This document shows positions 32,515 to 44,910 of a DNA stretch of 64,000 bases, piece after piece. Source of the DNA: Okapia johnstoni. Lineage: Eukaryota > Chordata > Mammalia > Artiodactyla > Giraffidae. The DNA lies in contig CM044318.1 of assembly GCA_024291935.2 (NCBI GenBank), positions 87,843,501 to 87,907,500 of the forward strand. The letters run 5' to 3'. The notes beneath the pieces were generated by a model that saw only the letters and a list, made by a program, of their open reading frames with translations, made no database searches and had not been told where the DNA came from. A program made the translations under genes and the position numbers. Within the stretch, counting starts at the first letter, position 1. Every line of letters starts with the position of its first letter.

Positions 32515-33240
32515 AAAGCACAAATACACAAAATAATAAATGATGGCAAAACCACATAGAGAATTAAAATTTAAAATCCTAAGAGAGTACTTTGCTTTAT
32601 GGATGGTTTTCTAGCAAAATGGAAAGTGTAAAATCTACCCCTGAAGAGAGATGTCTCAATGGACAAGTTACCGTAGAGGAGGTAGTGGAAGCTGTTAAAG
32701 AACTATCCACCTCTAAAATTAGCCAATTTCACGGGGACGGTGTGCAAAATCTTCTAGGAAAACGTAACTCTGTCACCACTTCCAGAAGACTAGAAAAAAA
32801 GAGAAGGAACTGCCATATTCTTGGATAGAAAGATTCAGCATTACAAAGATGCTAACTCCTTTAAACAGAATCAATAATTAATGCTATTTAAACAGTTTCA
32901 GAGTACAGAAGAAGGAAAGCTTACAGACAATATTTATGAAGGCAGAACAATATTGATATTCAATTTCGACAAAGGGACGACAAACGTAAGAACTACAGAC
33001 GAGTCTTGTTTATGAATGTCCATGTCAAAATCTTAAATGAGATACTAGTCAGTAGAACGCAGTAACACATAGAAAATGCTGAATCGTGAGCTGGTAGGAT
33101 CATCCTAGGAATTCAGTGATGGTTTAACACTGGGAAATGTATTCTTCTCAATCAGCACGTTACCAGCTTAAACAGAAAAAAATATAACTATTTCCATAGA
33201 TTGTAAAAGGCACCCCTAAGTAAATTATGTAGAAATGAGC
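32515..33240 (+). mobile_element. Degenerate L1 ORF2, sense
   Basis: The patches ggaactgccatattcttgga, aaaatcttaaatgagatact, ggaattcagtgatggtttaa and ataactatttccatagattg correspond in order to sense L1 ORF2. The frame is destroyed. Confidence 0.75.
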
Positions 33241-33264
33241 ATTTTCCAAGATCCTGCTTGATAC

Positions 33265-33457
33265 GTGAGTGCAGTTCACTCAGTCGTGTTCGACTCTTTG
33301 CGACCCCATGAACCACACAGTCCATGGAATTCTCCAGGCCAAAATACTGGAGTGGGTAGCCTTTCCCGTCTCCAGGGGCTCTTCCCAACCCAGGGATCGA
33401 ACCCAGATCTCCTGCATTGCTGGCGGATTCTTTACCAACTGAGCTATCAGGGAAGTA
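33265..33457 (-). mobile_element. Bov-tA type SINE
   Basis: Reverse-complement copy: cactcagtcgtgttcgactc, then tctccaggggctcttcccaa and the head ttctttaccaactgagctat. Confidence 0.95.
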
Positions 33458-33840
33458 TCCCGCTTAATGGGGGATATTACAGCCATTAAGTCAGAACACG
33501 ACAGAGTTCTACACCACCTTGATGTAATTTGGCAAAAGGAAGGAATAAGAGGTCAAGATGAGGAAAAAGGTAAAAATCACTGCTGTTTCAGAGTGGTGTG
33601 GTTTTATACCTGCACACTCCAGGGATACTGTTGCAAATAGACGATTCCACAAGGCCAGCTGCAAAGGTGATTGTAACGATCCGTAGACTTCGGCCAGTTA
33701 GGAGAAAATGGGAATGACCCGGTTTACGGTGCACGGCAACGACGATAACAGATCAGATGCCGCCTGTCGCACGTCATACGTTCACATCTATGCTGCACCA
33801 GATCGTTGAACGAGGGAAGAAATTCCCCAAGAGAGCTTTA

Positions 33841-34054
33841 GATGCTGCGGGTGCTCAGACCCTCGGTGGTGTCTGACTTTCGTGACCCCGTGGACTGTGG
33901 CCCCCCAGGCTCCTCCGTCCACGGGGATTCTCCAGGCGGGAATACTGTCATTTCTCCCTCCAGGGAATTCCCGACCCAGGGCTCACACCCGCATCTCTCT
34001 ACTTCTCTGTCTCCTGCATCGGCAGGCAGAGTCTCTACCAGCTGGGTCAGGAAG
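33841..34054 (-). mobile_element. Bov-tA type SINE, left arm of an inverted pair
   Basis: Reverse-complement copy: ggtggtgtctgactttcgtg, gccccccaggctcctccgtc, and a diverged head ctctaccagctgggtcagga. It is immediately followed by a plus-strand SINE piece. Confidence 0.88.
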
Positions 34055-34068
34055 GGAATGACCTTCCA

Positions 34069-34180
34069 CCTGGGGAATGGCCACCCACTCCAGTATTCCT
34101 GACTGGAGAATTCTCTGGACAGGAGCCTGGTGGGCCATAGGGTCGCAAAGAGTCGGACGTGACCGACTGACTAAGCAACA
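34069..34180 (+). mobile_element. Bov-tA SINE 3' fragment, right arm of an inverted pair
   Basis: A sense fragment of the SINE body and tail (ggccacccactccagtattc, ggtcgcaaagagtcggacgt) lies 14 bp from an oppositely oriented copy. Confidence 0.9.
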
Positions 34181-35900
34181 GTGATGACAAACTGATGGGT
34201 TAGGTTGTGAGTCGTGCGTCGCTCCAGTAATAACGCCAACGGGGGGGTGCGTGTTTAAGAGCTGGCCAAGTGCACTCAGCTTTATTTTGAGAAACATACA
34301 GCGGACTCTTGACAGCAGGGCTGGGGGCGGTGTATGGACTCACGCGCAAGACGGTGGCCCGGCCCCCCGGGGAGGCGGGAGGTGCCGGCTTCCGACCACT
34401 CCGACCACTCGGGGGGATGAAAGCTGTGGCCCGCGCCCCCGCAGCTGCACCGGCCCGCGGCCTCGTCACCCTGTCCTCTGAGGACGGCCGCTCTGCGCTC
34501 ACGTGACAGACAGCTCTCTGGTGTCACCTTCAGCACCCATGTCTGTCTTCAGTGAATTGGGGGATGAAACCCACTCTGGCCTTAGTTTTAAACAAACAGC
34601 GTCAGGAGGGTCAGGGAGAGGGCGGCGGGCCCCTGGTGGCCCTGGCGTGGCCGTCTGAGGGTCTCTCATGATTCACTGAAATACTCATGGATGCTTGAAA
34701 ATGGAGCCTCAGTGGTTCGCCTGCATTTCATTGTTGGTGAAGAGCCTGGCTTTCCTCTCGGCGAGGCGCTCCCAATCTTCCCTAAGAAAGAACGCGGAGC
34801 AGCGGCTCTCTGTCCTGAGACTGAAATTAAAATTTAAATGGCCTCCCTCCCAGAGCGGAGACTGCGTGAAGGGTCTGTGAGTGCCCACGAGTGACAGTGA
34901 AAATATAGGAACTTTTCGTCACCCATTTCGTGTGTGTCAGGTTTGTTCAGGCAACTCTCCCGAGTGACTCTGAACGCCACTGGCTTCACTGTTCAAGCGG
35001 TCGGTCCTTCCCTCTGCCCGCCCACCCGTCGGCACCTGCCCTGTGGGGGGTGTCCCGGGTCCTCACTCACGGGGTTGGGGCCGGGGAGGAGGCTGGCTTT
35101 CACTTCCTGGGCACAAAGTCGCCTCTGAATGGACGTGGCCCTGAGACCCCTCCCACACCTCCCCAGGCGTGGTGACTCCGGGAACACCCCAGAGCCTCAG
35201 GTCAGAAGGGAGGTGGGCCGGGGGGACCGGTGTCCACGCGTCAGCCTCCCAGGGCCGCCCCGCAGACCAGCTCAGGCTGACATGTTCCGGGCAGAAGTGC
35301 ATGCTGAGGCCCTGACCCCGCTGAGGCTCCAGGAGGCTCCTTCCTGCCTCCCCCAGCTCCCGGCCCGGGCGTCCTGCCGGTGGCCACACCCCTCCCGCCT
35401 CTGCCCCGTCCTCACGGGACACCCGCCTCGCCTCTTCTCTGTCTCAGATCCCCCTCCCCTTCCTCTCAGGAGGATGCCAGTGGCTGGATTTCGGGTCCAC
35501 CCTAAACCCAGGACGATCTCATCTCCAGGCCCTGAATCATTTGTCACGTCCATAAAGTCATGTCCACGGGGACCAGCGGCCAGCACGCGGACACGCCTTC
35601 TTTGGGATGACATTCAACCAATTGCACAGCGATCCCATGTTCGGGGGAAGGAGAGCTTTGGAGTGGCTGAAGTCCTAATTCAAAGTTTATTTCGAGATTA
35701 TAGTAAAAGCGATCCCAAACCTGCAAGGATTCACTGTGTGAGGAGTGGGGGGCTCCGCACCCCCGCCAGGCAGCCCTGTGGCACTGTGGCTGCCCTGCTG
35801 TCCATCTCAATTCCTGGTGGCTTCCCTGGAAACCGGCCCCCAGCCTCGGGGACCTTCCCAGAGTCACCTCGTCACATAAAATCAACATAAACTCCCAGAA
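34181..35900. other. Unique, partly CpG-rich sequence, no gene recognised
   Basis: A CpG-rich patch spans about 34300-34500. A 253-codon plus-strand frame at 35129-35890 has no recognisable domain and looks composition-driven. Confidence 0.5.
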
Positions 35901-35904
35901 GCGG

Positions 35905-35995
35905 GGTTGCTGGGTCACAGGCACCCTACTTTCAGTTTGTTGAGGGAGTTCCGCACTGTTTCCACAGAGGCTGCACCAGTTTACATTCCATGATC
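35905..35995 (-). mobile_element. Short L1 fragment, antisense
   Basis: The text gcggggttgctgggtcacag, agggagttccgcactgtttc and ggctgcaccagtttacattc is reverse-complement L1 from the ORF2 end. It is cut by the SINE at 36003. Confidence 0.75.
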
Positions 35996-36002
35996 CACAC
36001 TG

Positions 36003-36192
36003 AGGTGGCTCAGATGGTGAAGAATCTGCCTGCAGTGCAGGAGGCCAGATTCAATTTCTAGGTCGGGAAGACCCCCTGGAGGAGGAAATGGCAACCCACT
36101 CCAATATTCTCGCCTGGAAAATTCCATGGACAGAGGGGCCTGGCGGGCTACAGTCCACGGGTCGCAAAGAGGTGGACGAGTGAGCAGCTAAC
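36003..36192 (+). mobile_element. Bov-tA type SINE
   Basis: Sense copy: ggtggctcagatggtgaaga head, ggaggaggaaatggcaaccc body, cgggctacagtccacgggtc tail. It is inserted next to an L1 fragment. Confidence 0.93.
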
Positions 36193-36430
36193 ATTTTAAC
36201 AAACTTCCCCAAATCAAATTCTAAATGGAGTCTCTTCAGCTTCAAAGTATCTTTGGGATTTTCCAGAGTGTCTGGAAAATCTCAGAAGATTTCTTCTCTC
36301 TCCTTATAGAGAGGATGTTGGACTGATCAGGCTGATCTGATATGTTAAATGACAAGGAGAACATTGTCCGGTAGGAACGATGATCAATAACTGTCCTTAG
36401 GTTACACTGGTGCGGAGAGAAAACGTGAGC

Positions 36431-36632
36431 ATGAAAGCGTTGGTCGCTCAGTCGTGTCCGACTCTTTGCAACCCCATGGACTGTAGCCCGCCAGGCACCT
36501 CTCTCCATGGGATTTCCCAGGCAGCAAAACTGGAGTGGGTTGCTATTTCCTTGTCTAGGGGATGTTGCCAACCCAGTGATCGAACCTGGGTCTCCTGCAT
36601 TGCAGGCAGATTATTTACCATCTGAACCACTG
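36431..36632 (-). mobile_element. Bov-tA type SINE
   Basis: Reverse-complement copy: ggtcgctcagtcgtgtccga through the head ttatttaccatctgaaccac. Confidence 0.95.
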
Positions 36633-36887
36633 TTACTAATATTCCGAAAGAAAATACAAAATTCCTAAAAATTTGTTGTTGTCCTTATCGTCCGTATCAG
36701 TCATGTTCCCAATTATTGTTTCAAAATGTTGAGTGTGTCACAGAAATGGCCACAATCACATCATTCGCTTTGCGGTGAACTCGCACAGATTCTTAACCAC
36801 GGCTGTTTTTACAGCTTTTGCTGTCCACAGTTACTACTTGGCTCTTGTTTTTCCTCTGAAAGTGTTTAGAATCAGGACAGGTTTTTA

Positions 36888-37020
36888 TTTTTTATGTTGT
36901 GTTTTTCTGGCTGCACCGCACGACATGAAGGATCTTAAGTTCCCCAACCAGGGATGGAGCCTGTACCACCTACAGTGGAAGCGAGGAGTCTTGTCCCCCG
37001 GGCCACCAGGGAAGTCCCTG
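36888..37020 (-). mobile_element. CHR-type tRNA-derived SINE
   Basis: The text tttttctggctgcaccgcac, gatcttaagttccccaacca and ggccaccagggaagtccctg is a well-preserved reverse-complement CHR SINE. Confidence 0.88.
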
Positions 37021-40000
37021 GAGAGGCTTTTAACTGTCTGACGTGAGACTTGTCATCGCTGCCTTCACAGAGCCGGTGAAGCTCCTCGGCGCCACTAAAG
37101 CGTGTGTCGAGTTTAGGTCACGCAGAGGCTCAGTGTTCTTCATGCACTTGTGTCGATAATGGGGCCAAGTTCAACGAGACGAGACCTGTTTTGCAAACAA
37201 ATCAGCCTCACTGTGATTATCTTTGGTGAAAGTGAATTCTGGTTTTACTGAAAGCTGTGTTTCAGCAGAAAACGGTTGTATGCCCGTTACCAGCCCCAGT
37301 CCACTGGCCGTCTCTGAGGTTCTATCACCTCCCTGCAAACTGGACCGAACCCCAAATCCCAAATGTTTCCCCAGAGGTCTGCCCACGGCTCCCCAAACCA
37401 CTGTTTCCAGCTTCCCTTCCACCTTCCCGGCTTGGAGTCGCTGAGAACCTGGCTGCCCCTCTCCGCACGCGGGAGCTGACGCCATGACGCAAACCTCAGC
37501 CACGGGTGACCCTGCCGCCCGCTCTGGGCGGGCCTCTCAGGGCGCGGGGAGCCCGTGATGCCGTCGCAGACGGCGAGCTGCCAGCAGGGAAAACCCCCCG
37601 GGGGGCCGCGTCCCTCCCGCCGCCCGGCGGGGCTTCGGGCTGACACAGGAGTCCGCCGCCCGCCGCTCTCGGACCCGGAAGCCGGGTTGTGACCTGCTCC
37701 AGTCCCTGAGTTTGCTCCTCCTCTGTTACAGAAGCGCCCTCGACACTCCCTGACCCCTGGCGCCAGGCAGAGGCGCCGCTCACCAGGAGCCCGTCCGCCT
37801 CCCCGCCTCCCGAGGGAGACGCCCTGCCGGTCTTTGTCCTGAGTGATCACGACTCAGTCCGGCTGTCAGACACGAACGCAGGATTCAAAGCCTCTTCCCC
37901 TCAGGCCCCCAACCCTCTGTGCCTCCGTGCCCCCCAGAAGACCAGGTGCCCCATAGAGCAGAAGCCGGAGACTTCCTTTACTGGGGGAAACATCAAGAAA
38001 AACTGTACTTGAACTTTGTTGGAAGGGACCTGACTACTGCAAACTCGACGATTACAGCCAAAATCTATAAACTCTGCAGCCAGATGTATTAGCCAAGAGT
38101 GCAGCCTCAGACGGTTCACTAGCCGAACACGAAAGAGTACATGTCACTTCCTCACAGGCCTGCGTCAACAGCTCGGAAAAAATGGAACGCCGGTTGCTTG
38201 GCTTGGACGAGTCAAACCTGAATCTTACCATAATTTAAACAATTAGCATAGTTAATTATTTGGTTGACTGATTGCAATAATTGGTTAATTTGGGGCCTGT
38301 GGAGCATGGCCTCGGTATTACCCTGCCAGGCTTCTTGGGTTTGTAAATTCGTGTTTTTCATGAAGTTTAAGAAATTTGGCCTTTGTGTCCTCAAATTTTT
38401 TCTGCCCAGTGTCTTTCCGCTTGACTTCTGAGGCTCCAACAAGCTGCATGTTAAGCCACTTGATATTGTGATGCCCTGTTCATTTCTGGAAACCATCTTC
38501 TCTTTACTTTCAGGTGGAGTGATTTCTATTGCTCCGGTGACATGTGTTTTGGGGGAGCTGGGTACACAAGGCTGTGGGCTGGGCTGGACTCAGGGGCGCC
38601 AGCCCTCGGTGGTGACCACGCCCATCCCATGGTGGGTCGTGGCCCGTTTCAGCTGCCATCTGGGGCCAAGAATCTGCGGCTGAGGCACCAGGGAGCAAGC
38701 CCTGCCCATCCGTCCCGGCCTTGAAGGGGCGCTGACCAAGACCTGGGGGTCTGCTGCCTGTGACACCGTCGGGCACAGCCCCTCGCTGGGCCCCAGCCCA
38801 CGGGACGCCCAGCTCCTCCATCAGGGATGGAGGCCCAGCCACCTGCAGGCCGACGCCTCAGAGGGGCCGCACCAGCTGGGGTACCGATGACCGGAAGCCC
38901 GCTGGTGCCAGAGGCTTTCCCCAACTTCAGACAGAGAAGTGGCCCCAGCAGGAATCGCCCGGCTGCACTCACAGGCTCCCCCCGGGAGCAGCAGGGCGGG
39001 CCAGCTGGCCGGGACAGAGCTCTCCCCGCGCGTCAGGGGCGTCACAGGCAGCCTTCTGGGCGGCCAGAGGTGACCCCTCCCCCGGGGACCCTGACTGTCG
39101 CCAGCGGGCGCCCCCTCCCCCAGGGGACACTGTTGACAGGCGGCCAAGGGCAGCCCGGTCCCGGCCTGTGCGGGCGCAGCCCTTGAGGCCCCCCCACTCC
39201 CTGCCTCCCTCTCCTCTCCAAGGTTCACCCTAACTTGGTAAGCACACCGCCCTGCGTTATATAAGGCCCTTCTGCAGCCTGAGTGGACACATTTAGAAAT
39301 AAGACTTGTCAGGTGTTGTTACGCTCCATGAGTTGTCTAGTCTCAGCCACTGAAAGCCACATGGGCAGTGACTGGGCCTCTCTGGGAAGGACAGGACCCC
39401 CGGCCGGGGGCGCCCCCCCGCCTGCCTCTGTCCTCGGCCTCTGGGGAAGGGGAGGTGGCGGGAGCACTGGCCACAGACGAAACCTCCTGCTGCAGACGCG
39501 GTGAGTTGGGGCGTCGGGGGAGTGTGGGCACAAGACCCAGGCCAGAAAGGTCAAGGAGCCTGTGGCGTCCAGCAAGGCCCCGGATGCAGGTGAGGCCACT
39601 GCTCTAAGGTGGGTCTCGGGGGCAGGGGGACTTGCAGAGCCCGCGTGCGCAGGAGGTCGGGGGCCCTCGTCCCGGCCCCCGCTGCCCCGCCCGCAGTGTG
39701 AGTGGGACCCTATGGTCCCGACGCACTGAGGCTCTGCGGGTGGAGCCCAGCCTGGCTCTGGGGCAGGGAAGGCCCCCGCACCCCAGGGCCAGGCTGGTCC
39801 TGTGCAGATGGCCCTCAGATGGAAGAGTTCCCTGAGGTCACCTGGCCTCCCCAAGCAGCCCCCCAGGCCCTGAGCAAGGCTGGGCCACCTGCAGTGGGAA
39901 ACCATCGGCCTTTGTAAATGACCAGAATGTTCCTGAGCTCCACTCAGGACAGGACTCCGGCCCCGACTCTGTCCTCACGGTCCCTAGAGTCCTGTGGCCG

Positions 40001-42020
40001 GGCAGTTCTCCGACGGGACCTGCTGTAGGTCTGTGCAGCAGGCTCTGCCGGACGGGGAGCCAGGGGCCCTTCCCTCTGCTGGGCACCCCCCACGTTGGCA
40101 GCTCTGGCCGCTGGCACCCCGTGGAGGTGTGCCTGCCCTGCTGCCCTGCCCTGGGGGACGAGACGCGAACACCCAGATCTGTCATGCAGATCTCAGGACG
40201 CATGAACTCAGATGGACGCTCCTCAAGTGCCCTCATTCCTCAGGCCTCAAAGGAGAGATGCCTCCAAGGGTGCCAGGCACGTTCCTCATCGGGTGGAGGC
40301 ACAGGGAGGAACGGCTGTCACAGCCACGGCCGGCCCCGGGGTCTGAGGGCTCAGGTGGGGTTCCTGACCCCTGGGTCCTGATCCTGCAGGAGGGAGCACT
40401 CCCCTCGCTGGGGGAGCACTCCGCAGGGGGGCTGGGCTCACGCCAAGTGTGGCTGGTGAGCTGGGGGCAGCCGGAGGCCCAGCGCAGGAGGCTTGGGGCT
40501 GCACTGTGGCTCCGGGTGACTTGGGAGCTCCGTGGTGGGACCACGTAACCCACAGTGATGCCACTGGGTGCCCTGGGGACACCAGTCGGGCCAGACGGCT
40601 CCGGACGTGCCGGGACTGCACGAGGGCAGGAGCCGACTTTCTGCGGATTTCAGGGGTTGCTGTGTTTAAGCTGCTGGGCCGTACGGACGACCAGCTCTGG
40701 TGGGCACCTTCCTGGCTGCCTGCTGGCATCATCAGGCTGCCCTGGGACCGACGCCCACAGCCCCCGGGGCACAGTCTCCATGGCGCTGCCTCTGGGCACA
40801 GTGTCATCCTTCATGTCACCGGCTTACGACCTAATAAAAAGCTGTGCATGAATATTTTATTCTGCATATGGAATTCATTTTATTTCTGCAGGAAGGAGAA
40901 ATTCGGAAAAAGTAAGTCCATTACTGATGGGTGTCAGCCCTGCGGTGTCTGTGAGGGGGCATTGCTTTTGGACACCCCCTTGGACAGAAAACCAGCCCCT
41001 GAAAACCAGACATCAGCTGCACGGGGAACCCGGAGCCCTCACGTGGGATCAGGCCCCCTTCCCGGCCTCAGGGGAGCTTGGCAGGGCCCAGAGGCCTGGG
41101 AGCGGGCGGTGATTGGGAGGAGGAGAAGTCGGAGGTCACGCAGGTTCTTCTCTGAGCCTCTCCCCCAGCCGTGGGACGGGGTGTCCCCTGCTCCAGGAGG
41201 GAGCCCTCCCAGCCCCACCTCTTCAGAAAGACCCCCGGGGGCCGAGCCTGCCGAGCAGGGCTGGGTGAGGGGCCCTTGCTTAGGGAGGCCACGAGGTGGG
41301 AACTGGCTGGGCAGGTAGGGTGAGTATCACGGGCCAGGATGCCATGGGGACAGGGCTGCAAGGGCCAGTCCTTGGCCTCTGAACCCGGCCCCAGCCGAGT
41401 GCCTGTGGGCAGGGTGCAGTGCCATGTGGGACCACGCGGCCATGAGCGAAGGGCCCGGCCGTGAGTGAGGGTCCCAGCCGTGAGCGAGGGTCCCGGCCGG
41501 AAGCCCCCATGCTGCCCGGCAGGCCCCGGGGCTGCCTTGGGGGGCAGTGCTGCAGGACCCCTGCCTCTCCACCCAGGCCCGGGGCCTGCCGGTCAAACGC
41601 ACCTTCCCAGGAGGTTGTAGTAAAAGACTGAAGGAAAGGCCGCCACGTCGCCCACTGGCCAGTGAGCCTCTGCAGAGCCCCTGTGGCCTCTGAAACTCGT
41701 CCCACAGGCACTTCGGGCTCACAGGGCACAGTTCCCGCCAAGCCGGGCAGGAACGGGGACCAGCGGGGGCCCAGCGCCCGGTCACAGGGTTGGTTTGGTC
41801 AACCGGAGGGGCTGGGACTGAGCTCCAGGCTAGACCCGGGCTTCGTCTTGCCTTTCCTTCCGTGGAGGTCGGGGCTCGCTCTGCCGTCTCTGTGTCCGCT
41901 CGCGGGGGCCGGCCAAGGTGGTGAGGAGCCAGCGCCGGCGCCTTAGGGGGCGCCACAGGGACCCCGAGACCAGGGAGGCCGGCAGGGCTGGAGGCCACAC
42001 GGGCAGGAGCTTCTCTCTGT
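37021..42020. other. GC-rich spacer of 5 kb, no gene recognised
   Basis: No coding family was recognised. A CpG-dense cluster lies at about 37500-37690. An AT-rich island of unknown origin lies at about 38190-38480. Around 41455-41500 the phrase gtgagcgagggtcccggccg occurs about three times. An AATAAA hexamer at about 40834 could be a polyadenylation signal, but nothing upstream argues for an exon. Confidence 0.5.
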
Positions 42021-42034
42021 GAGTGTGCCCACGC

Positions 42035-42830
42035 TCACACGTTACACACACACCTCACTTCACATTCACACACCATGCTTACAGCTTACACACTCAACCT
42101 TACACACTCACACCACACTCATGCCTTACACACTCACGCCTTACACATGCACACCACACTCACACACTCACACCATACACACCCATACCTTATACCTTAC
42201 ACATTTACACACTACAGTCACACCATACACACCTAAACCTTACACAGTCACACACCACATGTCACAGTGTAAACACCCATACCTTACATACACCCCACAC
42301 TTCACATTCACACACCACACTCACGCCTTACACACTCACGCCTTACACACTCACACTCACACCTTACACACTCCACTCCTTACACACCATTTCCACCACT
42401 ACTGTACACCCACACACTTCACATTCACACACCACACTCACGCCTTACACACTCACGCCTTACACACTCACACTCACACCTTACACACTCCACTCATACT
42501 GTACACACCCATACCTTACACAAACACACCTCGCATGTCATGCTGTACATATCCATACCTTTCACACTCATACACCACACTTCACATTCGCACACCATGC
42601 TCACACCTTACACACACATAACACACCCACACCTTACACATTCACACATCACACCCGTGCCCTACAACTCACTCACCTCACACTCACACATCACACATTT
42701 CACAGTCACACACCACACACTTCACAGTCACACACCACACTCACACTTTACACACTCATACACCACACATCACATTCACATACCACACTCATGGCTTACA
42801 CACCACACACACAGACTCACTCTCTAAATT
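42035..42830. repeat. CA-rich (ttacacactcaca-like) minisatellite
   Basis: About 0.8 kb of loosely repeated 10-14-bp units such as ccttacacactcacgcctta and cacattcacacaccacactc. A segment of about 85 bp starting near 42297 is repeated almost exactly about 117 bp downstream (from about 42413), showing local higher-order duplication. Open frames here reflect the absence of stops only. Confidence 0.93.
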
Positions 42831-43385
42831 CCTCCAAAGGGACTCAAGCCCCCCAGCGTCTGGTGGTGGGAATGGGATGGGGCACAGGAGCGGCCCAGGG
42901 CAGAGGGTATAGGGTCTGAGAGCAGCAGGAGCTCCCCGAGGCCTGGGGCGGGTTGGGGTGGCCGGCGCCAGCGATCGTCAAAGGAAACAGGGAAGGTGCC
43001 CAGTGCAGCGGTTTCAGACCTCCGACCTGTGCACCGCGTGGGGTCTGCAGCCATGTGTGCACGTGGCCTGGAGCTGAGGTGTTGGCTGGTGCCCCTCACG
43101 GTGACGGGTTGTCTGTACCATCTCCTGCAGAGGGAGCTGGGCGACTCATGACTTTCTGGCAGAGCCCCTGAAGTAAAGAACCCCGAGAAGTCAGCGTCAG
43201 CCAAAGCTGCCCCATGTCCCGGGCCCGCAGGTTCAGAGCCTCTCCCCGCGTTCCAAGCAGTCTGGGCACAATTCAGGCCCAACTGTATAGAACAACCTCC
43301 AACTTCCCACCCCACTTCCCACACTTGCCCCACGTGGGGCTGGAGACAGGGCTCCCCAGACACCTCCTCCCACCCCGACTGAGAG
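42831..43385. other. Unique spacer, no gene recognised
   Basis: GC-rich sequence with no recognised feature. Confidence 0.5.
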
Positions 43386-43556
43386 CAGCGCAGACCCAGA
43401 TCCGGGTGGACGTGTGGGGTGGACCAGGCAGTGCAGACCCGGATCCGGGTGGACATGGGGTGGGCCAGGCAGCGCAGACCCGGATCTCGGGTGGACGTGG
43501 GGTGGACCAGGCAGCGCAGACCCGGATCCGGGTGGATGTGGGGTGGACGAGGCAGG
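43386..43556. repeat. 41-bp minisatellite, four copies
   Basis: There are four head-to-tail copies of a unit of about 41 bp containing gcagacccggatccgggtgg and then acgtggggtggaccaggca. Three of the four start sites keep the core accCGGATCCGggt region, an inverted repeat; the second and fourth are perfect 14-bp palindromes. Confidence 0.95.
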
Positions 43557-44213
43557 GGCAGGATGAGGGACAAGCACTGCTGTGGTTCGGGGCGCCTTGG
43601 GCACATCGATCAGATGATGTGAATCCAAGTCTTAGCAGCTGTAGTCCCCTGGGGCCCATCCTTCCAAAACAGAATCTGAAAAGGCTTCGTGACAAATCAA
43701 AAGTCACTTTAAATCAGCCGTTGCCCGCTTCAGCGTTCCTCTGTGGAAGGCTTCCCACACCTCGGGGAGCCAGGCTTGGTCTCAAAGCGGCTGGTCCTCC
43801 CGTGGGGCGGCGACGAGAAGATGAAGCTGGCTCCATAAACGTCTCCTGGAAAGGTCTCTTCCCTCTGCTCGTTGCTGTCGTCCTGACGTCGACGTCTAAG
43901 GCCTAGAAAACTGGAGACAGCTGGAGGCGCGTGGCCGGGGCTCCCTGAGCGGCCCCGGAGCAGCCCCAGGTCAGGTCCTCCCGGCTGCCTGCCGCCGGGG
44001 AGCCCAGTTCACCCCGCCTGAGAGGCCCCGGCACTCGGACGGGTGAAGCGCAGCGGGAGCCTCACTGTCGTCTCTCGGGAGTGGACTGTCCCCCACCCTC
44101 GCCCAGGCGGGCCCGGGTCCGCTTCACGCCCATCTCTGGACCATCTGGTCCTTCTTGCGGGACTCTGAAAAGCTGTTGCGGGACTGGGTGTGGGGGTGTA
44201 GGCCTTTCTTCCC

Positions 44214-44262
44214 AACGGTGCCCTTCACCCCAACGGTGCCCATCACCCCAACGGTGCCCCTC
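44214..44262. repeat. Short tandem triplication
   Basis: Three near copies of a unit of about 19 bp, caccccaacggtgcccatc. Confidence 0.85.
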
Positions 44263-44910
44263 ACCTCGTCAGGAGCAACTCCAGCAGGTTTCGGGGTCCC
44301 TCACTCCTGCTGGACGATGTGACTGTCTTCGATTTCTGGAAATAACGGTCCATTGCTGGTCTCTAGCCAAGGGCGTGTGGGCTCGGCCAGCTCCCAGTGC
44401 CTGGGAGGGAGCCGGGGGGATGGAAGGGGCTTCAGGACCTCAGAGAACCAGCAGGAAGAGCACTGAGCCGTGACCACTGAGGAACAGGCCCCGGGCGTCC
44501 TGTGAGCCTGCGGGAGCCCCCGCTGAGGACCCGAGGCCGAGGGGAGCCCAGCTGGGAGGGCAGGACTGCCGGGCCCTGAGAGCAGGCAGGGGTAGCAGGA
44601 CTGCCCTCCCCTGGCACCCCGTGGACCCCCATGCCCTGTCCTGAGCTGCCCCGCAGGTCCCGGAGGGCTCCAGGCTGACTGCCTCCTTCCTGCAAAAGTC
44701 CACATGCCCTCTGGTGACTGGGGGTGAGTGTGACCGGGAGCTGATTCTGGACTGGCCTCCCATCACCTGCCCTGCTGGTGCTGCCAGGCCATCCAGAGGA
44801 CCCCAGGGAGGGCCGGCAGCGGGGGACTCTCAGGGACCAACCCACCCTCCTGAGGAAGTCACTCCAGTGCTGGCCGCCCCCGCTCAGCACATGTGCCCAC
44901 ACACTCCAAG

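Noticed and set aside
35129..35890. 253-codon plus-strand frame as a gene
   Set aside because: Low-complexity Pro/Arg-rich composition typical of GC-rich noncoding DNA, with no domain, splice signal or promoter recognised.
42019..42919. Thr/His-rich frames of 200-298 codons
   Set aside because: They are composed of the CA-rich array and have no start context or homologue.
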